Source: Rhodosporidiobolus odoratus
Lineage: Eukaryota > Basidiomycota > Microbotryomycetes > Sporidiobolales > Sporidiobolaceae
DNA: 64,000 bases
Direction: 5' to 3'
Assembly: GCA_034387635.1 (NCBI GenBank)
Contig: JAOANU010000007.1
Span: 806,001-870,000 of the forward strand
This document shows, piece after piece, positions 23,112-34,416 of the stretch. A program made the translations under genes and the position numbers. How positions within the stretch are numbered: position 1 is the stretch's first letter; each line of letters begins with the position of its first letter. Under the pieces are notes generated by a model, which saw only the letters and a list, made by a program, of their open reading frames with translations, did no database searches and was not told the DNA's origin.

Positions 23112-24510
23112 ATGTCAAGCAGCGCTCGGTGCGTCTCTTTCTTCACATCTTGCTGACTAGGCAGCGCTGAGGCTCCCTTCTGGCTATCCGTGTTGCCAGT
23201 CCAGATCGACAGCGCAGTCATTCTAACTTGTCAGACCATGAAGTGGAGGCGGAGCTCGCTCTGCGGAAGGAGTTCTGCGACCTTCAGAAGCAACTCGAGG
23301 ATCTGCTGTCGCAGCGCGGTATCAACTTCAAGGGCTACGCGAAGTACCTGCCTGGCTCTCGGCCGTCACACGCCGGCTTTGGCTATTGTGCTGTACCGAC
23401 TACAAGAAAGGCGTTGTCAACCCCCAAGCGCGAGACTTCGAGTAGAGGATTGCCACGGCCTGGTACGTTTGTCGTCGCACATCCCAGAGGACCAGCTGAA
23501 GCTTGTACTTGCCTGCCTTCAAACAGCTCACGCTTGCAGGCCTGGCTTAATCAAGATCTAGCCAAGGTTTACAACCGACTTTTCCAGTACGTTACTACCA
23601 GTCCCTTCAGGTGGAAGCGGACTGACCCTACCTTACTTATGATAGACTATATGGCACAGAGGAAGGCCAAGGTCGTGCTGGTCACCCCAACAACAGGTTT
23701 GCCTCATTCAGCCTCCCCGTCCGCAACATCACACATTTCGTCTCACGCCTCAATACTGCAGCGATCCCAACGTCTTTTCTCGATCTATACATCCTGCTGT
23801 GGCTGTGGCAGGCAACTCACGCATCTGCTCCGCAGGGAACATCTGCCTGAAGAGCTGCAGTTGGGCATGGAGTACATCAATAAAGCTTGCGAAAAGTGGC
23901 TCCAGTATGTCAATCCTGCCTGTCATCCTTTGCATCGCCTGACTGAAAGCCTGCTGACCTGCAGGGGCGAGGTCGACTACTTCAAAAATCGCAAAGCTGG
24001 CATGCCAATCCCGCATGATCCATTCTCGTCTCCTGACCAGAAATTGATGGGAGCAATGATGGCCAGCCTACACAAGAGCACTGATTTGAGGCTGGTTGCT
24101 GACACAAGCGACTGTCGTCCAACTTGGCAGCGCTGTGGGTCCACAGAAGAGCCCGAATCTCCCCCTCTACACCTCCGACAGGGGAGGACGTTATCAAGGT
24201 GGGTCAGGGTTCACTGTCCTGCCGCGCATCTGATGGCGCATACCAATACCCTTGTACTCCTGTTCGTTGTGTAAACTATTGCGCTGTCATCTTTCTTTCC
24301 TCAGAGCGACACGCGCTGTTTCTGGTTGAGAAGGTCAAGTCCGACCGCAATCGTTTCTCTTTCGCTCACCTCGCCCGAACCGGCTGTGTGGTCTTTCTCT
24401 CCCCCTTAGTGTTGTATTATGGTAGAGTCCCCGCCTACACGAGGACAAACGACCAGCTTGCTCGCGGACCAGCGTCGTCCGGCTGCTTGGCAGCGTTTGG
24501 GGGCAGCTAG
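23112..24510 (+). CDS. Lineage-specific hypothetical protein, second of two related genes
   Basis: The start ATGTCAAGCAGCGCTCG is followed by a GTGCGT donor. An acceptor near 23199 restores PDRQRSHSNLSDHEVEAELA and a coiled segment LRKEFCDLQKQLEDLLSQRG leading to INFKGYAKYLPGSR. Further exons include AWLNQDLAKVYNRLFQ and GEVDYFKNRKAGMPIPHDPF with LMGAMMASLHKST. Others are QLGSAVGPQKSPNLPLYTSD and a last exon from RHALFLVEKVKSDRNRFSF to LAAFGGS with a stop at 24510. Some borders between 23360 and 23900 remain uncertain. The N-terminal part resembles the gene at 21959. Function is unknown. Confidence 0.45.
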
Positions 24511-24927
24511 CAAGAGCATCACGGATCTCCAGGGGTAATGCTAAGCCAGAAAGCCTAAGAAGCCTAAACGCACTTACGAAAGAGTCCCTACAAATGCGGA
24601 AGAACGAAAAAGAAAGGACGAAGGAAGACAGGAAACTCGACAGCGTGATTAGGGTTACGGAGACAAGGTACGAGGTAGAAGGGAAAAGAGGGACTGTAAG
24701 GAACCGAAAAGACGAAGTGAGACAGATGACCTGAGAGAAAGAGCGCGAGAGGAGCCGGAGAGGAAAAAGGTCGTGAGAGGGAAGGACGCGATACAGGACA
24801 ACAAGGACAAAGGTGGGTTACGATAGTGCGGGGAATAAGGGCATGGCGCGGGCATAACGTGCATGAGTCTGGTTCTGACCGTGAGAGGGAAGAATGCGAG
24901 AGTCTAGGAGGAAGAGAGATAGAGGCC
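24511..24927. other. Convergent 3' flank
   Basis: This lies between the stop of the second related gene and the stop of the ARID gene. It is purine-rich on the plus strand, probably the 3' UTR of the ARID gene. No coding signal was seen. Confidence 0.5.
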
Positions 24928-27900
24928 CTAAGACTCGGACCAAACCCCCCACCCCCCACCCCATCCCGCCGAAGCATCCACCTCCTTCTCCCACTCAAAA
25001 CTGCTCGGCAATCCTCCCATCGACGCGACCCCACCTACGGAGGACGCCAACTTCCCTTCACCCTTGTTAACCCACTCGTCCCCGCCGATTCCCATTCCTG
25101 GGAACGACGCCGAAGAACCCGACCCTCCCCCGTTCAGCCACTTCGAAAAATCATCCACCACCTCCCCCCCCGCAGCATAAAAGACATCTTCGCCCTCAAC
25201 CTCGATAGTGGGCTGTTTCTGCTCCTTCATCGACGAAGCCGTGACGACCCCGACCCCCGCCGCCGCAGAAGATGTTGGAGCGGGTAATAACCCAGCGGGT
25301 TTAGTTTGAGGGGTCATCGCATCTGCGGGAGTGGCTGGGGTGGGGGCGGTGGTAGCGGTTAGAGCGGGGGTGGCAGCATCCTCTGCCACAGGACTTGGCT
25401 CAGAGTGATCGTCGCCGGCTTGTTCTTGCGATGCTGGTGGAGGGGGAGAAGGCATATCGAACCCGGCGGCGGAAGAGTCGATGTAGAAAGAGAAGTCAAA
25501 GTCGTCACTTGCGGGTTCTGGAGGAGCAGTAGTGGTCGACGGTGGGAGGAGAGGGGAAGGGACGCCATAAGAAAGGGTAGAGAACGAGAGAGGTTTGGCG
25601 GGTGGTTCGGATACGACAGGTGGAATGGCGAAGGAGAGGCCGAGATCAAGCTCGAGACCGTTTGTCGGAGTCGCGAAGGAGGGTAGAGTAACCGAGAATG
25701 CGGGGGAGGCGGAAGGACCCGACATAGGAGTAGGCGAGGAAGAGGATGATGCAGAGGAGGAGGAAAGCATCCTCAACGTCTTCTCGACGAATCCATGCGG
25801 ATCCCGCTCAATCTCCTCCTCCTCCCTCTTCCTCTTCATCCTCGGACTCTCCTGCACCGGCCCAGCCCCAATTCCCAGCCCCAAACCAGGGGCCGTCAAA
25901 CCGCCGTTCAAATGCGGAACGGTGTACGCCGGCGCCGCCGAAGGAACCGCTAATCCCATCATCGCCCCAGGAGACGGTGCGCCGGGCATAGCAGCCGGTG
26001 AAGCTCCGTTCAACTTCTGCCCCGGGACCGTCTTCCCGGCAAGCGGTTTCTTCGCTCCCGTCTGTGGCGTCCCTTGAGCCTGAGAAGGCGGCGAAGCCCC
26101 CTGACCCGGGGTCTGCGGACTCCCCACCCCCGTACCCGCAGGACTCGCCCCGCTCGCTGTTCGTCGCTGTTTCATCGGTGGCGGCTTGAGGTCCTCAACC
26201 TTCAGACCCGCTTTCTGAGCCATAGCCGAGAAATGATCCTTCGTCAAGCCGCCGGCGGCGAGAGCGGGAGGGATGGGAGAGGGGACGGGACCGGACGTTT
26301 TAGTACCGTTGGCGGCGTTCGGGGCGGAGTTAGCTGGGGTGGAAGAGAGGGAAGCGGCGTGGTCGCGCATGAATTTCCAGCATCGGACGAATTGATCGCG
26401 AAGTTGCAAGAGGCCCGAATGATCGAGGGCGAATTGACCCGTATTGATGTGTCGGAGTTGGTCGGCGAAAATGGCGGCCTACGTTGAAAAACGGTCAGCG
26501 AAAGAGCACGATCAATCTCGTCGGCATAGAGTGAAGATAAAGAGAGGCAAAAACGCACGAAGGTCAACATCTTCCTCACCGCACCCTGATCCCCGGTCAT
26601 CGCCAAGAACAACGGCAACTTCTCGATAACCTTGTTGACACTCGGTTCGAGTTCTCTCGTCAAATCCGCGACTTTCTGCTTCTCATGCGCAGGGACTTCG
26701 ACCAGTTTGATATTGGCTGCAGATTATCGCGACAGCGTCAGCAGCCAAAGACGCTGGAGTGGACACGACGGAAGAAGAGGAGGAGAAGGAGGAAGAAAGA
26801 ACGCACGTCTTCCCGTTTCCAACTGTCCCTTCATCTGCATCACCACCCGAGTAGCCTCATTCATCTGTTCCTGCGTTGGCTGAGCATTCACCTTCCCCCC
26901 TCCAGCCCCTAGTTGAGCAGCGGCGGAAGGAGGTCGAAGAGGAGGTGCAGCAGCGGAGGAAGAGATTGGTACGGAGGCGGCCTTCGCTTGGGCTTGTTGT
27001 AGGACTTGTTGGCGAGAGAGGTCATTCTGTTGGGCGGAGGTAATGTGAGGCTGTGTAGGAGGAAGAGGTTGCTGCTGCTGCTGTCGTTGAGCAAGACTCG
27101 ACGGCGGCCTAACCACTCCTTGACCCTGTCCTTGCATCACCCCCACCTGTCCACTAACCGACCTCGCCCTCGCCTGCTGCTGAGCCTGCTGTTGAGCCAG
27201 CGCCTGCGCGGCCGCCTGAGCCTGTTGCTGCTGCTGCATCGCCTGAGCCTCAATAATCTCCCTCTGCTGCCTCCTCAAACTAATCGTCCAAACCTCCTCA
27301 AACGGTCTAATCAGCTTGTGGTAACATTTCGCGAGTTCGAGTGAGAGACGTTGAGTTTCTACGGGGGCGGAGGAGAGGTGAGGTTGGGAGGGGTCGGCGG
27401 GCCAACCGAGAGCGGAGGCGATGTGGTGCCATCGACCGGATTGGGTGACCTGTATTCAACCGCAACCGCAAGCAGAGGCGTGGAAAAAAAGGAGAGAAAA
27501 AAAAAAGGTCAGCTTGAGAACCGAACAAGAGGGAAAAGGCAAGACGGAACACAAAGGATGAAGGACAGAGGAAACGGAACGTACCGCCCCACTCCCTCCC
27601 ATCCCCTGAACCTCCCTCCAAAGCCTAAACAGATCCACCTCCCGTCCCTCAACAAACGGCATTCCTTCAATCGGTTCCCCCCGTTTCCTCATCACCTCAA
27701 ACAAAGATTTCATGAAGGTTTGAGGGGAGAGTTGAGGAATTTGAGGGATGGGAAGGGGCTGAGGTTGAGAGATGACGGCGGAAGGGGGTTGTTGCGAGGG
27801 AGGAGGGACGAGGGAGTGGTGCTGCTGCTGCTGCTGGCGTTGTGCGGCGGCGGCAGCGGCTGCTTGAGCCTGCGCTTGAGCTTGTGCAGCTTGAGCCTGA

Positions 27901-29287
27901 GCCTGAGCCTGCTGCGCCTGGGCCTGAGCTTGCGCTTGCGCCTGAGCCTGTGCTTGAGCAGCAGCTTGAGCCCGAGCATGCGCCTGGGCCTGCTGGGCTT
28001 GAATTTGAGCCTGAGCCTGAGCAGCAGCGGCCGCCTGTTGCTGCTGCTGCTGTTGTTGCTGCTGCTGGAGGAACTGCTGGTTCTGCTGCGGGGTAGGTTG
28101 CGGTGGAGGAGGAGCGGCCTGAGAAGGGTTTTGACCTCCACTATGGGTTTGTTGATACCACTGCAAAGCCGAAGCCAATCCAGTTACAATCCCGTCAGTC
28201 CAGTCCGTCAATGTTCAACCCGAAAAAATTTGACCAGCAGAGCAAGATCAAAGCGAGAAACAAGCCGCACCTGCCAATCCGCCGCCACTTTACCCTGCCC
28301 AAATTTCCCCTGAACCGCCTGAACCTGCCCTACCAACCCCTGAATCTGTCTCCTAATCTCCTCCACCTGTTTCTCCAAAACCTGTCTCTGTTGCGTCGTA
28401 ATCGGAACCGTCTGTCCCTGTCCCTGTCCTCCTACTCCTCCCGGTCCTCCCGCCGCCCCAGGCGCCGCCGGGTTATTCAACACTCCCGTTTGTAAAGCGA
28501 TTTGCATGAGAGTGAGTTTCTGGTTCATGGCGCGGATTTGGGTCAGTTGGTTGAAGTGGTGTTGGAGGAGAGCGAAGGGGAGGCGGTCTTGCGAGGAACC
28601 GGGATTTTGACCTTGACCTCGAACGGCAGCCTGCTGCTGCTGCTGTTGTTGTTGAGGAGGATGAGGCGTCGGAAGAGGTTGCGAGGGTACTTGCGGCGTG
28701 AGGCGTTGCTGCTGTTGTTGCTGTTGCTGTTGTTGGCGGATTTGGTTGGCGAGGGTATTGAATTGCTCGGGGGTCTGTTTGCGGGGGAACGAGCGCGGAG
28801 GAGGACAGTGATCTCGTTCAGCTTCGAAACCTCGAGCATATCGCTACAACGATGAGATGGTAGTAGCGGCGAGAAGAGTACGCACCAACTGCCCGCTCTT
28901 CAGCAACTGCTCAATCGCCGCAACGTTCAACCCTCCTCCACCCTGCTGTCCGTACTGTCCGGGCATCAACCTCTGCCCCTGCTGAGCAAGCTGCTGCTGT
29001 TGCTGCGGGGGCGGCGGAACCTGCCCTTGCGGCTGACCCTGCAACTGAGGCATGACAAACCCTCCCACCCCGACTCCACCCTGCATAGGGAACATCTGCT
29101 GAGGCGTCGCCCGTCCCTGGGCTTGAGCTTGCTGAACTTGGACGAGTTGAGCCTGAGCTGCTTGAAGAGCGGCGAGGTTGAAAGCTTGAGGGTTTTGAGG
29201 TTGGCCTCCTTGTCCGGGGAAGGGTTGAGAGGGTTGAGGTTGTTGCTGTTGAGGAAGGTAGAAGGGTTGTTGGGGTGGGAAGGACAT
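24928..29287 (-). CDS. SWI1: Glutamine-rich ARID/BRIGHT protein, SWI1-like SWI/SNF subunit
   Basis: The start at 29287 gives MSFPPQQPFYLPQQQQPQPS. Several exons of Gln- and Gln/Ala-rich sequence follow, including a long QA repeat. The ARID fold spans an intron around 27450-27590. It starts with FMKSLFEVMRKRGEPIEGMP and VDLFRLWREVQ, and continues with SGRWHHIASALGWP and LAKCYHKLIRPFEEVW. A later helical block (VNKVIEKLPLFLAMTGDQGA, then HINTGQFALDHSGLLQLRDQ) precedes a long Ser/Pro/Ala-rich C-terminus. ARID proteins with this layout are the SWI1/ARID1 subunits that help target SWI/SNF nucleosome remodelling in the nucleus. Other ARID proteins are possible, so the assignment to SWI1 is inference from layout and Gln content. 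Confidence 0.8.
27790..28085 (-). repeat. Gln-Ala low-complexity tract inside the ARID gene
   Basis: A run of alternating Gln and Ala codons and CAG-type triplets encodes a poly-Q block followed by a QA/AQ repeat about 80 residues long. It lies N-terminal to the ARID. Similar Gln/Asn-rich tracts drive prion behaviour in yeast Swi1; here the alternation with Ala may instead favour helix or coiled coil. Confidence 0.8.
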
Positions 29288-30947
29288 GATTGACCCTGAT
29301 TTTCGAGAGGAGACGCAAGGGAGGGGAGGAATCGAGTTTCGAGAGGGGTCTGCAAGGAAGATGCATTTGGGTCAGCTTTAGGCGCGAAATCGTTTGAGAA
29401 GGGCGGCATACAGTGTATGCCACTCGCTCAGCCGTATCCGCCGTGACCTCGTCGTGTGCGAGGCGAAATGCGGTCTGCGGGAGGAGACGATGGGTAAAGC
29501 AGAAAAGCGACGTCAGCTTGCGAGTCTCCGGTACGCAGAGGCAAAGGTACGGTTTGGCCCCGTATAGCTCGTCGAGTCTGAATGGGAGAACGACCGGCCA
29601 GTCAAGAGCCTAAACTGCCGACGACGTCCTCCTCGCCGATTCCTTGAAGCTCCTCTCCCGAATCCGCGGACTCTTTCCTCGTGCTGCAAAGCTCGTCCGC
29701 CGCGCCCAGCGTACCGTAGAGGTACCACTTGACCTGGCTACGATCTCAGAGACGCGCTCTCCTGGAAGAGTTGAGTGGGTACATGCTGTTCTCCGTCCGA
29801 TTCGAGAATGAAGCGAGTCAACATTGCGACGTACCTAATTCAGCGCGCAGCCGAGTCCTACTGTTCTGATACTGCTGCTCGGGTGACTGCCTACTCTTCT
29901 GCGCTGTGTAGAGGCGAGTCGAGGGTTCGTGCTGCCTTGTTCCCGCTTTTGAATCCAACTCGATTGGGACAGAGAGCTCGAGGGAAGGTGAAACTGGCGT
30001 GCAGGTAGTGTTTCGAGGTGGGTAGGAGCTGCTAAGGTGTTCCCAGGCAGTTTGGAGCTAGGATGAAGTGAAGAAGGGATGCAACCGGCCACAGCCACCA
30101 GAGACTACTTTCGTCGTGAGACTAGCAATATCACCGCACTTCCTCTTGCTATCTATCGCGACTGCGACGGCCATGAAGCACTCCGTGACCGCGGCACCTC
30201 GGAAAGCGGTCAACTCGCAAGCGTTCCGTCATGGACTGGCGAGAAAACGGCCCACGTCGAGAAAAAGTAAAGAGACAGGCTTTCCATTGAATTCCAGGCT
30301 ACTGTATAGCGATACATGCTGGCGCTCGTTCGGCCGAGTGCCTACAGAGGCGTGTAGCGTCGGAAGACTGGCAAGGAGGAGCGGATAACCGCATTGAGAA
30401 AGGAAGAAAAGACTCACTGCAGGAGAACGTCCAAACGGCACTACGCACGTCTGGTGCGGTCACGGTGGAACTCCATATCGGATAGACTCGTCCGCATGCA
30501 GAAGACTGCGCGGATCCTGCTCAAAGAGTCTCCAGCTGTGTTCAAGTAGGCGAGATGTGCGATGGCCAGGCGGGGATGAGAATAGTGTGGCACTGTGCAG
30601 CTGTTCCGGGAGCGGGCCGCAACGCCGGCAAGGATGCGCCAGCAAGAGACATCGGTGGTAGAGTAATGGCAGCAATAACGAGGCTGTCACCCTGAACATG
30701 GGAAAGAGCGTCAGGTGTCAAAAATCGACGACGGCCTTGACCGATAGTACGTGCTCACGCGGGTTGGTAACCTTGGCCTACTGTATCTGCTTGGCTTTGT
30801 AGGGTAGGCGATCTTGTAGTGAACAGCGAGTGGCGGAAGTGCAAGTCCGGGTTTCATCATCTCACTTTCGCACCTTTGCCTCTTCACACGCTTCGCATAG
30901 ACCCTTAACCCTCCATAAGTTAAGACCCGCCCCAAGAACAACAAGAC
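29288..30947. other. Region with uncertain coding content
   Basis: The part next to 29287 is the ARID promoter. On the minus strand, coding-like pieces occur: KAGTRQHEPSTRLYTAQKSR near 29870-29945, and ADELCSTRKESADSGEELQ or, in another frame, RVSEIVARSSGTSTVRW near 29600-29760. A hydrophobic frame lies at 30460-30699. They may form a small spliced minus-strand gene of unknown function, but exon borders conflict and no family is recognised. The right end is the promoter and leader of the CIA30 gene. Confidence 0.3.
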
Positions 30948-32502
30948 ATGGCCGCTTCACCCTGGAAGCAGTACATAACCCGCTCCCTCGAGCACCTCAA
31001 AGACCGCTCAACTCAAGGTGAGTCTCCCCTTTCACCGACTGCCGCTGGTGTAGCTGCCTGCTGACGGCTACGTTACTCTATGTCAACCACTGTGACTTTT
31101 GCCTTCATCGATCTCGACTTGGTGACGCCCGGTTTCGCAGTTCTCCGAGCCTCCCCCACTCCGATACATGGAAACGTCCTGCCCCTCTTGAGCTTTAAAA
31201 GTCAGGACGACCTCAAAGGTTTCGCAACCGGCTGCGATGCTGATCTCGGTGCGTTTTCTCGCGTCTACCCAAACTACCTTGCCTTCCGATAGATTTCCTT
31301 TTCTTACATGTTCTCTCCCGCTGACCTGCCCTTCACATCTTACACCTCGCCCATGCACCGCTACTCCCTCACTGCTGTTTTCTACCGTCCTGTCTTGGCC
31401 GGCCTCTCCTCCGTCGCCTCACCTTGTCCTATCGGTACGGAACACCCACAGGCGGCAAATCCACCTGCACCCTCGACCTGGCCCCTACCGGAGACTACGC
31501 TCGTTTCTACGGTCGCTTGTCGAATGACCTGAACCCGGGCCGGAGAAAAGAAGGTGTGGTCGAAAGGGGAGGTTATGCTGGGTTCAGGAATAAAGTTAGT
31601 CTCTTCTTTCTCCTTCGCACTTTATTCCGTACACCCGAAATCTCTGCTATCCTGGGCTCCCAGTATCCGTCCTGCTTCTTGTATCACACTCGTACGGAGC
31701 GTTCGTGCTGACCTCGACATTCTGTTTCGCCTCGCAGCAACGCACCACCTTTTTCGGTACCCTCACTTGGGACACTTCGCTGCATGACTACCTCCGGCTG
31801 AGGGTTCGAAGCAGCGGAGATGGCATGCGATACTTTGTCAACATTCAGACTGAGGGGCCGGGTACGCCTAGGTCTCATCCGTCTGCCTCGCGCTGACTGT
31901 GCTGCGTGCTGACATCTTTCTCCTTTCCCTCCGCTGCGTGTCGCGGCCTCCTTTGCTCTCCCTTACTCCCCTCGCGCTTTCTGTCTCTTCGGTCTCGCTC
32001 CTCGTTGCCTGATCAGTCCGCTCCGATCTCTTCCAACATCGACTCTGGCTCCCTTCACCCTCATCTTCCTCCCCATCTCCATCCTCCTCTTTTCCCTCAC
32101 CCTCACCCTCACCACCCTCCTCTCCCTCATCTTCATCATCCCCCTCCTCTTTTCCCGCCCAATCCGCCGACCCTCATCCTCACGCCTGGACCGACATCCT
32201 TATCCCCTTCTCCGATTTCACCCTCACCAATTCGGGAGATCTTAGCGGTCAACAGGTTGGGATGTTGAGGGATAAGGTCAGGACTGTAGGGGTCAGTGTG
32301 CTGGGACCCATGGAGGGAAGGTACGTCGAGTGTTCCATCCTCTGCAGGGTTGGCACCTGCGGTTTCTTCCTCGATGATGAGGGTCATACATCTGGTCGAG
32401 CGCAAGCTGACTTGCTTGGTTGTGTTGCGACGCAGGTTCGAATTGAGTATCGCTTCTATCGACGCTGTGTCGTTGGATCCATCTCAGCAGCAACATGAAT
32501 AA
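30948..32502 (+). CDS. CIA30: Complex I intermediate-associated protein 30 (NDUFAF1 family)
   Basis: The start at 30948 reads MAASPWKQYITRSLEHLKDR. Exons are 30948-31017, 31141-31248 and 31452 onward, with further introns before the stop at 32502. CIA30-domain landmarks are GGKSTCTLDL, GYAGFRNK, RTTFFGTLTWDTSLHDYLRL, RYFVNIQTEGP, AWTDILIPFSDFTLTNSG, VGVSVLGPMEGRFELSIASI. A Ser/Pro-rich insert of about 35 residues lies before the AWTDILIPF segment. Members are mitochondrial matrix chaperones needed to build the membrane arm of respiratory complex I, which implies this organism has a proton-pumping complex I. The N-terminal basic helix could be part of an import signal. Confidence 0.9.
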
Positions 32503-32981
32503 ACGCATCGCGTCGAAATGAGCCAAGAGGGGAAAAGCTTGCAGCGCGAGGAGTCGTGGCACTGTCCGTTTGCAATTCTCTATCGCTCGCCACCTATGTA
32601 CCGGGTAGAGACATGCGATGGAAATGCCTGGAGCTGCATAGCCAGGCGGAACATACTCTGCAACAGTCGAAGCAGAAGAATTGGTCGGATTCTAAATCTC
32701 GCGCTTTCTTTTCGCGTCTTCTTCGATGAAGTGAAGCAGCACTGACTGCGGATGAGCAGTCGTACTCTTCGTCACGATGCGTATGCGTATACGACTAGAA
32801 GCAGATCAGCTGTGCTTGGTGTGCAGCTCCAGATGTATGCTCGTCATGACGAGTACGAAACTCGAGCCGGGTGGGGGACACATTTCCTAAGTTTATGATG
32901 CAGGGCGCCACCGGGCCCCTCCTTCTTCTTCTTACTCTCTTTCTTACATCCTACTACATACATAAAGGAAGAACGAACGAC
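32503..32981. other. Promoter and leader of the His-rich repeat gene
   Basis: No separate gene was seen. An in-frame upstream ATG near 32895 would add a hydrophobic N-terminus (GPLLLLLTLFLTSYYIHKG) to the next protein. The pyrimidine-rich run there looks more like a leader, so I chose the ATG at 32982, but a signal peptide isoform cannot be excluded. Confidence 0.4.
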
Positions 32982-34003
32982 ATGTCCACCCTTTCTAACA
33001 ACCACACCAACACTTCTCAGATTGCGGCGGCGAGGGTCGGAGGACAAGGTGCGTCAAGAACCTTTTGTACTAGTCTTCGGCTGAACGTGAGGGACGTGCA
33101 GCTGACTTTTATTGCTGTGCGTGAGCAGACTTTGCTGGGCCCGAGGGACGCATGGAGCAGGGCGAGGGGTTGAAGGAGGTTGGAGGAGGTTCGTCTCGTT
33201 TCTTTTCCCTGTCTTGCCGCTGTTCCGTACCCTCTCTCCTTCCTCGTCGACGATATAATTCAATGCACCTTCGGCCTATATCGACCTCCAGCCTGCAGCG
33301 AGGGTTTCGTAGGCTAAAGGATCGCGAGCTGACCTTCTCAATTCATCTGTTCTTGCCGTCTAGTAGCTGGTCATAGCCTACCTGGCCACATTAGTCACTC
33401 GCACGACTCTCATACCACCCCGCACACTACTGCAGGAGATGGTGTCGTGGGCGGTCAGACTGGCAGCGCTCTAGGTAAGTCCTCTTTCGCTGCATGCTTT
33501 TTCTCTTCGATCAGGTTGATTCCTGTGGGATCACTGAGGATAGCCTCTGCCTTCCCTCCTCAGGTTCCATCTTACCTCCCTTCCACGGCAAGACAACCAC
33601 CACCACCACCACCTCTCACGGTACCCACGATCACGATGCAAAACGCGGCCACCTCCCTCAAAGTTCGCACACTCACGATGTCAACTGCGGTCATCTCGCC
33701 GAACCCACCCACAACGCCAACTATGGTCACTTGACGGAGCACAAGCACGACGCAACTTGCGGTCACCTTTCCGAGCGCACGTACGACGCCAACTGCGGCC
33801 ACCTCCCCAACTCTTCGCACACGCACGACGCAAACTGTGGACACCTCCCCACGTCCGGCTCGAAAGGTGACGCTGGCGCTTCCTACTCTGAATTGGCTCG
33901 CGCAGAGGGATTGCACCATGATGATTCTACGACGCATCCGGCGGCGGCCGGGACGCCTTTCTCGAGGGCTAAGGGGGTTGAGGAGGAGACTAGGCAGCAC
34001 TAG
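32982..34003 (+). CDS. Small His/Cys-rich tandem-repeat protein, putative metal binder
   Basis: Exons 32982-33048, 33129-33188, 33367-33474 and 33564-34003 give about 224 residues. The N-terminus is MSTLSNNHTNTSQIAAARVG. A His-rich stretch follows (GHSLPGHISHSHDSHTT), then a Thr run and about six tandem units of 12-15 residues with core H-D-A-N-C-G-H-L. Units include HDAKRGHL, HDVNCGHL, HNANYGHL, HDATCGHL, YDANCGHL and HDANCGHL. The tail is acidic and ends EEETRQH. His and Cys spacing suggests binding of zinc, copper or nickel, but no known metallothionein family matches. Without the optional upstream start it looks cytosolic. Function is inference from composition only. Confidence 0.7.
33626..33862 (+). 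repeat. Coding tandem repeat, about 39 nt per unit
   Basis: Six degenerate copies encode the HDANCGHL-type motif. The DNA core varies around CACGACGCAAACTGCGGC. Third-position differences between copies suggest that the protein motif is conserved and not merely recently amplified. Confidence 0.7.
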
Positions 34004-34416
34004 CTAGTGTAGGATCTGTGGACAACGGTGGAGACAAGGCGAGTAGTTTACTTTGTATCAACCTGAAGTCGAGGAACGAGGGCAGCTCATTGTACAGACG
34101 ATAGTTGCTGCGGTATGTCTGCTACAGATGCGTACAAGGACGCTGAGAAGATTACGAAGGCTGGAAATAGAAACAAGCAAGCTTCTCCGGTCTCCGTTTC
34201 TCCGGTCTCCGTTTCTTTTGAATTTGTTCGTCGGTCTCCGTTCCTGTCTGTCCCGTCGCCTTGTCTCTTTTCATCTGCTTGTCTACCGCTTCTGTTTCTC
34301 ATGGTCACTCACTGGCATCGTCCCCTATCTTCCTCTCCGGCCTTGCCATTCTCCCCTTCCCCACTTCGGCCCATCCCAACTACCTCAAGCAATGCGCGTT
34401 ACGAGCCAGTGCCAGC
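34004..34416. other. Spacer upstream of the coiled-coil gene
   Basis: It contains a short tandem of TCTCCGGTCTCCGTT-like units near 34183-34250 and pyrimidine-rich sequence. An open frame begins here without a clear ATG. No gene is supported. Confidence 0.35.

Noticed and set aside
27842..28096. Plus-strand ORF rich in Glu and Pro opposite the QA repeat
   Set aside because: It is an antisense shadow of the Gln-Ala repeat of the ARID gene.
33600..34000. Tandem repeats considered as a CRISPR-like array
   Set aside because: The units are coding, directly adjacent and without unique spacers, in a eukaryotic spliced gene.
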